From Bacteroidetes bacterium MedPE-SWsnd-G1 (lineage in GTDB: Bacteria; Bacteroidota; Bacteroidia; Flavobacteriales; Flavobacteriaceae): a stretch of 64,000 nucleotides of DNA. The notes under the pieces were generated by a model, which was given only the letters and a program-made list of their open reading frames with translations, made no database searches and was not told where the DNA came from. Positions within the stretch are counted from its first letter, which is position 1. Each line of letters opens with the position of its first letter. Positions 43,191-51,625 of this stretch are shown one piece after another. The position numbers and the translations under genes are program-made. The DNA lies in NCBI GenBank assembly GCA_001874265.1, contig MPDD01000009.1, forward strand, positions 1 to 64,000, in the 5' to 3' direction.

Positions 43191-44786
43191 CTACAATTCA
43201 ATAATTGTAAATTCTAAATCCAACGGTTTTAGGGCATGTTTAATAGCAGGTATTAAATCCTCTCCATACTCTAAATAGTGTTCAGAAAAGTTTGTATTTC
43301 GCTCTTGCAGGCTTTGCTTCGGGAAAATCTCATCTTGCAATTGCTTCATTCTAAGTGTTAAGTCCTTGTACTTTCTGCGTTCTGCCTTTAACAAGCGTTT
43401 TTCTAAATTATCCAATCCGTTTAACTGCTTTTGCTTTTGGGCTTTTACAGCACCAATAAAAGATTTGTCTGTTTTTTCGGCTATCCCTTCTAGCACTTCA
43501 AAATGGCCATCAATTTGTTGGCGTTGAACAGAAAAATCGATAATAACATCAGAGTGCTCAGTTATTTTCTTGTTTACCAAGGCTTGCTGCTTCAGAAATA
43601 ATTCTTCTTTAGTAATTTTCAACTTTTCCATTTTCTCCGACTGTTTCTCTGCTATTAACACAGCGGAGTTTCTTAAGAGTAAAATAGGAAATGGAACTTC
43701 CATTTTTTCAAAAAACGATTTCAATTCAAACCAATAGGCCAATTCACCACCTCCGCCTATATAACATAGGTTTGGCAATATCACTTCTTGATATAATGGC
43801 CGCATGATTACATTTGGGCTAAATCGTTCTGGATGCAACTTTAGTTCATATTCTAACTCATCCAAATTAAAAGCTATATCCGAATTATTTACCCGGTATT
43901 CTTTGCCATCAAACAATATACGCTCTCTAAGGCCATCCACTAAATAAAATAAATTAATCTCACGTGGATTTACTTGAATCTTATAATGCTTTCCTAATTT
44001 GCTGCAACATTTGGTTACTTCTTTAAAAGCAACATTATCATATATATCCTTTTTTACAAAAGGTAAAAACTGACGTTTTAAGTCGATATCATCTCCATCA
44101 ACAATGACCAATCCATATTCAGCAAATAACTCATTGGCCAAATAACGTGTTGCCGCTGTTAAATTAGAATGCTCTAAATAAGCATCTTTAAACAGTTGCT
44201 TCAACTTTTTTGCATTTGTACTATTTCCTAATAATTTAGAAAACTCTTCAAATACAAATTCCATATTTTTATTATCCAATCTACCAACACCTCCATTAGC
44301 CTCTCTTGGCCATGCAATTTTCTTTCCTTTAAAATTAAAATAGTGGATTTCTTCAAAATCATGATCTTCTGATGCCATCCAATACACCGGAACAAAATTG
44401 TTTTTTGGATAGGTCGCTTTTAACTCCTCGGCTAAATTAATGGCAGAAACAATTTTGTATAAAAAATACAAAGGCCCGGTAAACAAATTTAACTGATGAC
44501 CAGTGGTAACCGTAAACGAGTTTTTTAATGCTAATAATTCTATATTATCTGACGTCTTTTTAGAAGCCTTTACTTCTGTATATTGCTTTTTTAGAGATGC
44601 CACTAAAATTGTTCTTGTTTCCTGCGAAAAAGATTGCTGTTTTTCTTCTATTTGAATTTTGAAATTTTCGATTGACGGAAATTTACCTATAAACGGAGCT
44701 ATACTTTCTTTCTGTTCTAAATAATCTCCTATGGTTTTAGAAAAATAACCTGTCTGTTGAAATGGAATCGTTGAAACTTTGGTCAC
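43191..44786 (-). CDS. bshC: Bacillithiol biosynthesis cysteine-adding enzyme
   Basis: Adds L-Cys to GlcN-malate in the last step of bacillithiol synthesis, a low-molecular-weight thiol used by many Bacteroidota and Firmicutes. The N-terminus VSTIPFQQTGYFSKTI, then FTVTTGHQLNLFTGPLYFLYKI, PVYWMASEDHDFEEIHYF and the middle PNLCYIGGGGELAYW are the family's signatures. A C-terminal coiled coil follows. I start at GTG 44786 (MTKVSTIPF, 531 residues). An ATG at 44837 would add 17 hydrophobic residues unlike the family. It is divergent from the M14 gene. Confidence 0.9.
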   Translation of the reverse strand: MTKVSTIPFQQTGYFSKTIGDYLEQKESIAPFIGKFPSIENFKIQIEEKQQSFSQETRTILVASLKKQYTEVKASKKTSDNIELLALKNSFTVTTGHQLNLFTGPLYFLYKIVSAINLAEELKATYPKNNFVPVYWMASEDHDFEEIHYFNFKGKKIAWPREANGGVGRLDNKNMEFVFEEFSKLLGNSTNAKKLKQLFKDAYLEHSNLTAATRYLANELFAEYGLVIVDGDDIDLKRQFLPFVKKDIYDNVAFKEVTKCCSKLGKHYKIQVNPREINLFYLVDGLRERILFDGKEYRVNNSDIAFNLDELEYELKLHPERFSPNVIMRPLYQEVILPNLCYIGGGGELAYWFELKSFFEKMEVPFPILLLRNSAVLIAEKQSEKMEKLKITKEELFLKQQALVNKKITEHSDVIIDFSVQRQQIDGHFEVLEGIAEKTDKSFIGAVKAQKQKQLNGLDNLEKRLLKAERRKYKDLTLRMKQLQDEIFPKQSLQERNTNFSEHYLEYGEDLIPAIKHALKPLDLEFTIIEL

Positions 44787-44875
44787 TGAGTTGTTAATTT
44801 TTGATAAAAATACTAAAATTAGTACAGTGGTCGGCACCTATCAAATTTTCTAACAAACTTTTAACGATTTTCAAC

Positions 44876-44883
44876 TATATTTG
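44876..44883 (+). promoter_or_regulatory. -7 promoter element of the M14 carboxypeptidase gene
   Basis: TATATTTG is an exact match and lies 19 nt before the ATG at 44903. It rules against the upstream in-frame codon at 44801. Confidence 0.55.
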
Positions 44884-44902
44884 GTTTTCCAAATTTTATT
44901 AC

Positions 44903-47386
44903 ATGAAAAATTACTTTTTATCCCTACTACTCCTAGTTGCAACCTTTTTTACTTATGCTCAACAAATCCAATCGCCTTCCGAATTTTTAGGATACGAATT
45001 AGGTTCACGTTTTTCGCGTCACCATCAAGTGGTAGACTATTTTAAATATGTGGCTAATTCTTTATCTAATGTTGAGTTAGAAAAATATGGCGAAACCAAT
45101 GAACATCGTGGATTGTATTTAGCCATTCTATCGTCGCAAGAAAACATGGATAAGTTAGAAGAAATTAGACTGAACAACCTAAAAAAAACAGGGCTAATAG
45201 AAGGAACTTCTTCTGACAATTCTACCGCAATTGTTTGGTTGAGTTATAACGTGCACGGTAACGAATCGAACAGTACCGAAGCCTCTATGCAAACTATTTA
45301 CGAATTGGTAACCAACAAAAAAGATTGGTTAAAAAATACAGTGGTTATTATAGATCCTTGTATCAACCCTGATGGTAGAGATCGTTATGTAAATTGGTAC
45401 AATCAAGTTAAAAACAGCCCGTATAACAAATCAAAATTAAGTAAGGAGCACCATGAACCTTGGCCAGGAGGAAGAGCCAATCATTATTTATTCGATTTAA
45501 ATAGAGATTGGGCATGGGCAACACAAATAGAATCACAACAACGTTTGATTGCTTATAACCAATGGATGCCGCAAATTCATGTAGATTTTCATGAGCAATC
45601 TTATAACAACCCTTATTATTTTGCGCCAGCTGTAGAACCATATCACGAAATTATTACGGATTGGCAACGTGAGTTTCAAGTAACAATTGGTAAAAATCAC
45701 GCCAAGTATTTTGATAAAGAAGGCTGGTTGTATTTTACAAAAGAAAGTTTTGATTTATTATACCCAAGTTATGGAGACACCTACCCTACCTATATGGGAG
45801 CCATAGGTATGACTTATGAACAAGGTGGAAGTGGCAGTGCTGGTTTAGGAATTCAAACGGATAAAGGTTATGAATTAACCTTAAAAGACCGATTGACACA
45901 TCATACTGTTTCTGGCTTATCTACTGTAGAAATCTCTTCTATAAACGCCGAGAAATTGGTTACTGAATTCGAAAACTATTTCAACAATACGAACGGATAT
46001 ACCTATCAAAGTTTTGTAATGAAAAACAACAATCAGGATAGAACAAATAAATTAATGGCCTTATTAGACAAACACGAAATAATGTATGGTACACCTACCA
46101 GTTCTAGCGCTAGCGGCTACTCTTATAAAACCCAAAATCAAGAGAGTTTAAGTTTAACCGAAGGTGATTTGGTTGTAAGTGTTAATCAACCAAAAGGTAA
46201 AATGGTAAAGGCCTTATTTGAGCCACAAACAAAATTATCAGATTCTTTAACCTATGATATTACTGCTTGGGCATTACCCTATGCCTATGGATTGGATGCT
46301 GTGGCATCGAAAAAATTAGTAGGTACAAAAGCCTATACCAATAAAACTTTTACCGCAAATACCGTTGATGCTAAGGCTATCGGATACATTGCTAAATGGA
46401 ATAGTATTACGGATGCCGCATTCTTAGGAAAGTTACTGCAACAAAACATAAAAGTTCGCTTAACTGAGCGTCCGTTTAACTTAAATGGAAAGACCTATAA
46501 ACAAGGATCTTTATTGGTATTGAAAGGTGATAACGAAAAAGATTACGCGAATAAATTAATTGAAATAGCCGATGCTCATGAGAGAACTTTGGATGCAAGT
46601 TATACAGGTTTTGTAGATAAAGGATACGACTTTGGTTCTAGTAGTGTAAAGCCAATTAACAAACAACGCGTAGGTATACTTTCTGGAGACAAAGTATCTT
46701 CTCTTGCTTTTGGAGAGGTATGGTATTTCTTTGAGCAGGATTTAAAATATCCGGTTACCGTTTTAGATACCGATTATTTTAGCAGTGTAGATTTATCTGA
46801 GTTAGATGTATTGATTTTACCAAACGGATCGTATAGTAGCATGCTAAAAGAAAGTAAATTAAAAGAAGTACAAACTTGGGTTAGAAACGGAGGTACCTTA
46901 ATTGCCATGGAACGTGCCTTGAGCAGTTTGGAAGGTAAAAAAGGATTTGAACTAAAGGCCAAGAAAGCCAAGAAAGATTCTACTAAAACTAATTTAACGC
47001 CTTACAACCAATTGGAACGTAAAAATGCGGAAAACCTAATTACAGGAAGTATATTTAAAAATACGGTAGATACTACGCACCCATTGGGCTTTGGCTACGA
47101 CAACAACTACTATACTTTAAAGCGAAGTAAAAATACGTTTGACTATTTAAAAAGCGGCGGAAATGTAACCTATACAGGCAAAGAAAGTAAACCTTTAGCA
47201 GGCTTTACCGGTAGCAAAACGGTAAAACCGCAAAGTGAAGCCTTGTTATACGGGGTGCAATCTATGGGTGGTGGAAAAGTAGTGTATATGGTAGAAAATC
47301 CATTGTTTAGAGCCTTTTGGGAAAACGGAAAATTATTTATGGCCAATGCCGTATTTATGCTAAATAGCAATGAATTGACTGAATAA
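44903..47386 (+). CDS. Exported M14 zinc carboxypeptidase
   Basis: An 827-residue exported metallopeptidase. A signal peptide (1-19, TYAQ) is followed by the M14 domain: zinc ligands H118 and E121 in NVHGNESNSTEA, DPCINPDGRDRYVNWYNQ, the third-ligand region HVDFHEQ (226-232) and the catalytic Glu in MTYEQGGSG (about 313). The remaining 450 residues carry a class I glutamine-amidotransferase-like (DJ-1/PfpI-like) segment (QRVGILSGDKVSS, VDLSELDVLILPNGSY) typical of this exported subgroup. Substrate may be peptides or peptidoglycan stem. Confidence 0.85.
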   Translation: MKNYFLSLLLLVATFFTYAQQIQSPSEFLGYELGSRFSRHHQVVDYFKYVANSLSNVELEKYGETNEHRGLYLAILSSQENMDKLEEIRLNNLKKTGLIEGTSSDNSTAIVWLSYNVHGNESNSTEASMQTIYELVTNKKDWLKNTVVIIDPCINPDGRDRYVNWYNQVKNSPYNKSKLSKEHHEPWPGGRANHYLFDLNRDWAWATQIESQQRLIAYNQWMPQIHVDFHEQSYNNPYYFAPAVEPYHEIITDWQREFQVTIGKNHAKYFDKEGWLYFTKESFDLLYPSYGDTYPTYMGAIGMTYEQGGSGSAGLGIQTDKGYELTLKDRLTHHTVSGLSTVEISSINAEKLVTEFENYFNNTNGYTYQSFVMKNNNQDRTNKLMALLDKHEIMYGTPTSSSASGYSYKTQNQESLSLTEGDLVVSVNQPKGKMVKALFEPQTKLSDSLTYDITAWALPYAYGLDAVASKKLVGTKAYTNKTFTANTVDAKAIGYIAKWNSITDAAFLGKLLQQNIKVRLTERPFNLNGKTYKQGSLLVLKGDNEKDYANKLIEIADAHERTLDASYTGFVDKGYDFGSSSVKPINKQRVGILSGDKVSSLAFGEVWYFFEQDLKYPVTVLDTDYFSSVDLSELDVLILPNGSYSSMLKESKLKEVQTWVRNGGTLIAMERALSSLEGKKGFELKAKKAKKDSTKTNLTPYNQLERKNAENLITGSIFKNTVDTTHPLGFGYDNNYYTLKRSKNTFDYLKSGGNVTYTGKESKPLAGFTGSKTVKPQSEALLYGVQSMGGGKVVYMVENPLFRAFWENGKLFMANAVFMLNSNELTE

Positions 47387-47394
47387 TAAGAAAA

Positions 47395-47482
47395 GGTGTG
47401 TTTAGCCGCCCAAATTAGGTGGATAAATACACCATAAATTAATTATATAATAAAAATAAACACGCCAGTGTGTTTATCCACC
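47395..47482. repeat. Three-part inverted repeat (A/B/C) before the second DUF6090 gene
   Basis: Arm A (47395-47410), arm B (47418-47433) and arm C (47467-47482) are related 16-mers. B is inverted relative to A and C. B pairs with A (13 of 16 positions, two others can be G-U) or with C (14 of 16), so two mutually exclusive hairpins can form. Ordinary terminator T tract is absent. Confidence 0.6.
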
Positions 47483-47489
47483 CGTGGTG

Positions 47490-47514
47490 CTTCATTATGA
47501 CAAACTGCTAACCA
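47490..47514 (+). repeat. Conserved 25-nt leader of the DUF6090 gene (copy 1)
   Basis: The 25 nt directly before the ATG at 47515 match the 25 nt before the ATG at 48409 in 22 positions (CTTCATTATGA, then AAACT and TAACCA shared). It includes the probable translation-initiation region. Confidence 0.65.
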
Positions 47515-48246
47515 ATGATAAAATTCTTTAGAAAAATAAGGCAAAACTTACTTATGGAAAACAAAACTGGAAAGTATTTTAAATATGCTATTGGAGAAAT
47601 TGTTTTGGTAGTTATTGGAATTTTAATTGCTTTGCAAATCAACAATTGGAATGAGAATAAAAAGAGTAGACGCTTTGAAGTGAAAATCTTAAAAGAGTTA
47701 CGCAATGATCTTAAATCCAATTATCTTGAGCTTGCTGAAATTAGAGAAAACTATGAGGTATTGATAATTAAATCTGACAGTCTCATTGACGTGCTCAAAA
47801 ATCAAAATTTTGATTTAACTATTCATTCAAATTTATTGCGTGGTTTAGATTATGGGAATTTTGGCGTATATAATGTGTCTAGCACTACTTATAAATTCAT
47901 TGAAAGTAAAGGTTTTGAATTACTTACAAATGATTCTCTGCGTATTTCCATAAGTGATATTTATGAACGAAGAATATTTAATATAGTAAATAATCATAAA
48001 CGCTATCGGTCTTTTTACGAAGAAGAAACACGTCCATATCTTTCATCAAGGTTTCTCTTGCCGAAATTTGGAGTTCCTATACCTTTAAATAAAGCTTCAG
48101 TAGAGAATCAAACATTCAAAAATTTAGTTAATAGAAGATCGCGTTTACTTGAAGTTACAAAAAGAAACACTCAAGGTTGTCTGGATGATATGGATATTCT
48201 AATACAAAGAATTGATCAAGAAATCATGAAAAATGACATAAAATAA
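47515..48246 (+). CDS. DUF6090-like membrane protein
   Basis: A 243-residue protein beginning IKFFRKIRQNLL, then a hydrophobic helix (about 25-43, AIGEIVLVVIGILIALQ) and INNWNENKK. The rest is mostly helical and charged (LKELRNDLKSNYLELAEI, FLLPKFGVP). It is a paralog of the genes at 36431 and 48409. It is an isolated ORF between the three-arm inverted repeat and the palindromic segment after 48246. The conserved basic start and single helix suggest a peripheral-to-membrane, cytoplasmic-leading topology. No function is known to me. Confidence 0.78.
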   Translation: MIKFFRKIRQNLLMENKTGKYFKYAIGEIVLVVIGILIALQINNWNENKKSRRFEVKILKELRNDLKSNYLELAEIRENYEVLIIKSDSLIDVLKNQNFDLTIHSNLLRGLDYGNFGVYNVSSTTYKFIESKGFELLTNDSLRISISDIYERRIFNIVNNHKRYRSFYEEETRPYLSSRFLLPKFGVPIPLNKASVENQTFKNLVNRRSRLLEVTKRNTQGCLDDMDILIQRIDQEIMKNDIK

Positions 48247-48250
48247 CTAA

Positions 48251-48389
48251 GCACAACACTGGCTATAATTCATTGTTACAATAGAACAAGAAATGATAAA
48301 TTTAACAAACCAAACGGCTGATTTCATAAGCGGAAAATGACTAGCGTCCTTTTCCTTAACAAACAATAACCAAAACCGTTGTACTTCAT
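48251..48389. repeat. Imperfect palindrome (attC-like) after the second DUF6090 gene
   Basis: The left end ACACTGGCTATAATTCATTG (48256-48275) begins 10 nt after the stop. The right end (48361-48389) reads AACAATAACC, then CCGTTGTACTTC. The two ends are roughly complementary (AAGCACAAC with GTTGTACTT; CTAT region with ATAAC). The same left motif occurs at two other places (49157-49175 and 49656-49675). Confidence 0.55.
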
Positions 48390-48408
48390 TATGATAAACT
48401 AATAACCA
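48384..48408 (+). repeat. Conserved 25-nt leader of the DUF6090 gene (copy 2)
   Basis: Counterpart of the 47490-47514 leader: 22 of 25 identical, differing at positions 12, 18 and 19, and directly before the ATG at 48409. Confidence 0.65.
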
Positions 48409-49140
48409 ATGCTAAAATTCTTTCGAAAAATTAGACAAAATCTGATGACAGAAAATAAATTCAGTAAATATTTACTTTATGCAGTTGGAGAAATTATTCT
48501 TATGGTAATAGGAATATTGATTGCGTTAGGAATAAATAATTGGAAAGAAAATAAAACTGAAATTAAGCAGCAGAATTTAATTTTTGAAAACTTAAATTTA
48601 GAATTAAATAATAATCTAAAAAACCTTAATTCAGCAATTGAATTCTCTGAAACCTATATTAACTCAACAGAATATCTTTTGCTATCTATGAACAATAGAG
48701 CAACTAACAAATTTAAAAGCGAAAAGTTGGATAGCTTATTGTCAACCTTTGGGTTTTCTCAATGGAAAAGAACTAATTTAAATATAAAATCTCTCGAAAA
48801 TTCTGGCAGATTAAACACAGTTGAAAATAACGAGCTAAAGAAATTAATCTATGATTGGCTAAGCTTGATTGAAGACCTAGAGTTACTTGAAAGAAGAAGT
48901 GATTATTCCTTTCAATACTACGTGGACTTCATTAAAAAAAATGGTTCATGGAGAGAAATAGATAAATATATGTTAGAAAGAGTTCAAGGTTCTCAAATTC
49001 TTCAATCAAATGACCATTTATTATTGAGCTCTGAATTTGAAAATTGCGTGAATGACCTGAATATATTTGAGACACATAAATACAATAGATATAAACAAAT
49101 CAAAGTAACATTAAACCAATTAATAGAATATACCGAATAA
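48409..49140 (+). CDS. DUF6090-like membrane protein
   Basis: A 243-residue paralog of the gene at 47515, with the same N-terminal module (LKFFRKIRQNLM, SKYLLYAVGEIILMVIGILI, ALGINNWKENK) but a different helical body (NLELNNNLKNLNSAIEFS, LLERRSDYSFQYY). The membrane helix is at about 25-43. The N-terminal sequence is far more conserved between copies than the rest, pointing to a common targeting or interaction module joined to varying effector parts. It is a single ORF bounded by palindromic segments on both sides. Confidence 0.78.
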   Translation: MLKFFRKIRQNLMTENKFSKYLLYAVGEIILMVIGILIALGINNWKENKTEIKQQNLIFENLNLELNNNLKNLNSAIEFSETYINSTEYLLLSMNNRATNKFKSEKLDSLLSTFGFSQWKRTNLNIKSLENSGRLNTVENNELKKLIYDWLSLIEDLELLERRSDYSFQYYVDFIKKNGSWREIDKYMLERVQGSQILQSNDHLLLSSEFENCVNDLNIFETHKYNRYKQIKVTLNQLIEYTE

Positions 49141-49146
49141 AAAAAA

Positions 49147-49266
49147 CAGTTGCCAAAAACATGTATAATTAATTGGTACGGAATTTCCTTGGCGGAAATT
49201 CACTCGAATTAATTACCTTAGTGCTAAGGCGGGTAATCATACACAAGACCGTTAGCAAACATTTTG
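49147..49266. repeat. Large imperfect palindrome (attC-like) with nested hairpins
   Basis: Left arm AGTTGCCAA...CATGTATAATTAATTG (49148-49175) and right arm AATCATACACAAG...CCGTTAGCAAAC (49236-49260) are imperfect reverse complements. Inside are an 8-bp hairpin (GAATTTCC 49181-49188 with GGAAATTC 49194-49201), a pair of AATTAATT blocks (49167, 49207) and CCTTAGTGCTAAGG (49216-49229). It fills nearly the whole gap between two ORFs. Confidence 0.6.
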
Positions 49267-49285
49267 TAAAAATATCAAGTAAACA

Positions 49286-49642
49286 ATGAAAACGATAATT
49301 CTCCTATTCGCATTAAATCTCGCATTACAACTTGAAGTTAAAGCTCAAACGGTATTTGTATTGGAACCCTCTCAAAGCATGATAATGACAGGAAAAGGAT
49401 TTGGTCAAGACGGAACGATTAATCCCTACTTTGGACAAGACAGTTACGCAATTATTAAAAATATTGGAAAACGTGAGTTCTCCATCAGGATTCAGCAAAA
49501 AGGAAAAATTATTGAAGAAATTTCTATTTTAAAAGGTGAATTAAAAAAAGTAAAACTCTTAAAAGATTATGAACTTTATTTAGATCCAAATCCTGAAGGA
49601 ATTGCAAAAGCAAGCGTTGATTATGAAAAAATAGAAGAATAA
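49286..49642 (+). CDS. Exported hypothetical protein, 118 residues
   Basis: An isolated small exported protein with a signal peptide (about 1-20, VKAQ) and a compact beta-rich body: TVFVLEPSQSMIMTGKG, DGTINPYFGQDSYAIIKN, KREFSIRIQQKGKIIEEIS. I do not recognise a family. It is bounded by palindromic segments at 49147-49266 and after the stop at 49642, so it looks like one unit of a cassette array. No operon partner. Confidence 0.7.
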   Translation: MKTIILLFALNLALQLEVKAQTVFVLEPSQSMIMTGKGFGQDGTINPYFGQDSYAIIKNIGKREFSIRIQQKGKIIEEISILKGELKKVKLLKDYELYLDPNPEGIAKASVDYEKIEE

Positions 49643-49655
49643 AAAACGTTGTCTA

Positions 49656-49675
49656 ACAATGGCTATAAGTAATTG
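49656..49675 (+). repeat. Third copy of the palindrome's left-end motif
   Basis: ACAATGGCTATAAGTAATTG begins 14 nt after the stop of the previous gene. It matches the left ends at 48256-48275 and 49157-49175 in the CTATAA-x-T-x-ATTG core. Confidence 0.55.
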
Positions 49676-49821
49676 AAGACATTGAGGTAGTTGAGACAAT
49701 ATATATTGGAGGCAATGAACAATTTACAGAGGAAATAGAAAGTGGAATCGGTTCTTGTCGCTGTAAAACTAAAATTCGCTTTAAGAATCATGATGCTTAT
49801 AAACAAAAAATCATTTTTTAG
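49669..49821 (+). pseudogene. Start-less ORF fragment (3' end of an unknown gene)
   Basis: A 50-codon open stretch runs from GTA at 49669 (just after an in-frame TAA at 49666-49668) to a TAG at 49819-49821, with no ATG, GTG or TTG start in the first 20 codons. It reads EDIEVVETIYIGGNEQF, TEEIESGIGSCRCKTKIRF, KNHDAYKQKIIF, a normal-looking protein C-terminus. It joins the palindrome's left-end motif with no gap. This fits a truncated gene whose 5' part was lost by recombination at the motif. The parent protein is not known. Confidence 0.55.
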
Positions 49822-49894
49822 ATATTAGCAAAAATGATATTGACTAATTAAATAGAACATTGCTTAGCAAGTTATTGTTATAATTTATAGGAAT

Positions 49895-50404
49895 ATGAAA
49901 AACATAGTTAATCTTTTAGTTTTACTTATTTTATTTCAATCATGTAAAAATGATGTAACCATAAGTTCAATTGACTCCGTAAATTGGGATAAGAGAAAAG
50001 TTGAAAATAAGTTACCCGAATCATTAATTTCAGGAACAACATATTTATCTGTTTACTCACAAATTTATAGTCAATCTGAAAATAGAATTCACGACTTAAC
50101 ATCGACTGTAAGCATCAGAAACACGAGTCGTCAAGACACCATATTTATTAAAAACGCTGACTATTTTGATACAAATGGAAAGTTCATAAGATCTTATTTC
50201 GATCAACCAATTTATATTGCACCAATGGAAACTATAGAAATTATCATTGACGAGTTAGATAAAAAAGGTGGCACAGGTGCAAACTTTATTTTCGATTGGA
50301 ATACACAACCAAACACTTCCGAACCTCTTTTTGAAAGCGTTATGATTTCTACTTACGGACAACAAGGGTTATCATTTACAACACAAGGAAAAAGACTAAA
50401 CTAA
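49895..50404 (+). CDS. DUF3124 lipoprotein
   Basis: A 169-residue lipoprotein (Cys 17 in LFQSC) with one DUF3124 domain: TYLSVYSQIYSQSENR, STVSIRNTSRQDTIFI, ADYFDTNGKFIRSYF, DQPIYIAPMETIEIII, GTGANFIFDW. The domain is a small beta sandwich of unknown function, recurrent in Bacteroidota and cyanobacteria. The gene is solitary, with a start 73 nt after the truncated ORF at 49821. Its role in the envelope is unknown. Confidence 0.78.
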   Translation: MKNIVNLLVLLILFQSCKNDVTISSIDSVNWDKRKVENKLPESLISGTTYLSVYSQIYSQSENRIHDLTSTVSIRNTSRQDTIFIKNADYFDTNGKFIRSYFDQPIYIAPMETIEIIIDELDKKGGTGANFIFDWNTQPNTSEPLFESVMISTYGQQGLSFTTQGKRLN

Positions 50405-50423
50405 AAATAGTTATAATATATAA

Positions 50424-50450
50424 ATAATGATATCCAAAGAATATCATTAT
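50424..50450. repeat. AT-rich hairpin after the DUF3124 gene
   Basis: Perfect 10-bp inverted repeat ATAATGATAT/ATATCATTAT with a 7-nt loop, 20 nt after the stop. It lacks a T tract, so it may be a weak terminator or part of a larger structure. Confidence 0.4.
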
Positions 50451-50576
50451 CGGTTTTCTGCTTCATCTATTAAATCTGAACTTTTGTTTTAGTAATTTCT
50501 TAACAAGAATAAACTATGAAAAATTGTAGTTATGCAATTAGCATCTAGTTAACCAAAAACCAAATCATTTGAACTT

Positions 50577-51452
50577 ATGAAAAAAGTGGACTTACTATTA
50601 ATATTTGTTTTTTCAGTAGTAATAAGTGCCTGTAACACCAACAAACAGCCTACAAAAGATAGTGATAAACCAACAACTGAAGAAATCTATCTTGGACAAA
50701 AGCCTCCTGGCTTAGTACCCGAATTATTTGCTCCAGATCTTATCCAAAACGAACATAGGCAAGCAGAGGCGGCATTTACACCTGATTTAAAAGAATTCTA
50801 TTTCCGTAGAAGAGGTGGCACATATAAAAAGAACACTTTAGTCGTAATTCAATACAAAGACAATCGATGGGTTGAGTCCGTTGTACCACCTTATGCCGGA
50901 GAGCCATTTATATCTCCTAACGGAAAGAAACTTCACTTAGGAAGAAAATATAGAGATCGAACGGATACTGGATGGTCTGAAATTAAAAGCCTTGGTCCTA
51001 TGTTTGACAATGAGGACTTGGGAATTATGCGTGTTTCAGCTTCTGCAAATGGCACATACGTTTTAGATAATTATAAAAGTGATGCCATTTGGTTTTCAAC
51101 AATAAAGGATGGTATGCGCCAAGCACCAAAAATGATGGATTCTGTAATTAACATTGGTAAATGGACAGCTCACCCATTTATTGCACCAGATGATTCGTAT
51201 TTAATTTGGGATAGTGAAAGAGAAACTGGGTCTGGAAAATCCGATCTCTTTATCAGTTTTAAACAAAAAAATGGCTCTTGGGGTGCTGCAATTAATTTAG
51301 GTGATACGATAAATTCAGAATTCGCTGATGCCTATGGAAGTGTTTCATCAGACGGAAAGTACTTTTTCTTTCATAGATCTTATGGCGGTGATACAGGAGA
51401 TATATTTTGGGTAGATGCCCAATTTATTGAGAAACTAAGACGTATAAAATAG
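50577..51452 (+). CDS. PD40 (TolB-like) beta-propeller lipoprotein
   Basis: A 291-residue lipoprotein (Cys 19 in VISAC). It carries WD40-like PD40 repeats, recognisable as [39 protein letters not shown] and [12 protein letters not shown], the pattern of a TolB-type propeller with about five or six blades. Ligand or partner unknown. It is solitary, with 172-nt intergenic regions on both sides. Confidence 0.8.
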   Translation: MKKVDLLLIFVFSVVISACNTNKQPTKDSDKPTTEEIYLGQKPPGLVPELFAPDLIQNEHRQAEAAFTPDLKEFYFRRRGGTYKKNTLVVIQYKDNRWVESVVPPYAGEPFISPNGKKLHLGRKYRDRTDTGWSEIKSLGPMFDNEDLGIMRVSASANGTYVLDNYKSDAIWFSTIKDGMRQAPKMMDSVINIGKWTAHPFIAPDDSYLIWDSERETGSGKSDLFISFKQKNGSWGAAINLGDTINSEFADAYGSVSSDGKYFFFHRSYGGDTGDIFWVDAQFIEKLRRIK

Positions 51453-51625
51453 GACTATCTCCAACGATAGTACTAGTTGTTTACTTAGAAATTTCGAAAG
51501 CAAATTCTATTGATTATGAATTCTGTCTAATTATTATCTTTATACAAACAAAACGAGCCGTAGTCGTACAAATTCGAGGTCAAATGGTATCAATACTATT
51601 TTGATTAATACTAAATAATTACAGA

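Noticed and set aside
44801-44902. Upstream extension of the M14 carboxypeptidase (34 residues)
   Set aside because: The extension would cover the -7 element at 44876-44883 and put residues before a perfect signal peptide; ATG 44903 is preferred.
47387-50404. Classical insertion sequence or transposon
   Set aside because: Inverted repeats are present, but no transposase, target duplication or terminal repeats enclosing an ORF were found.
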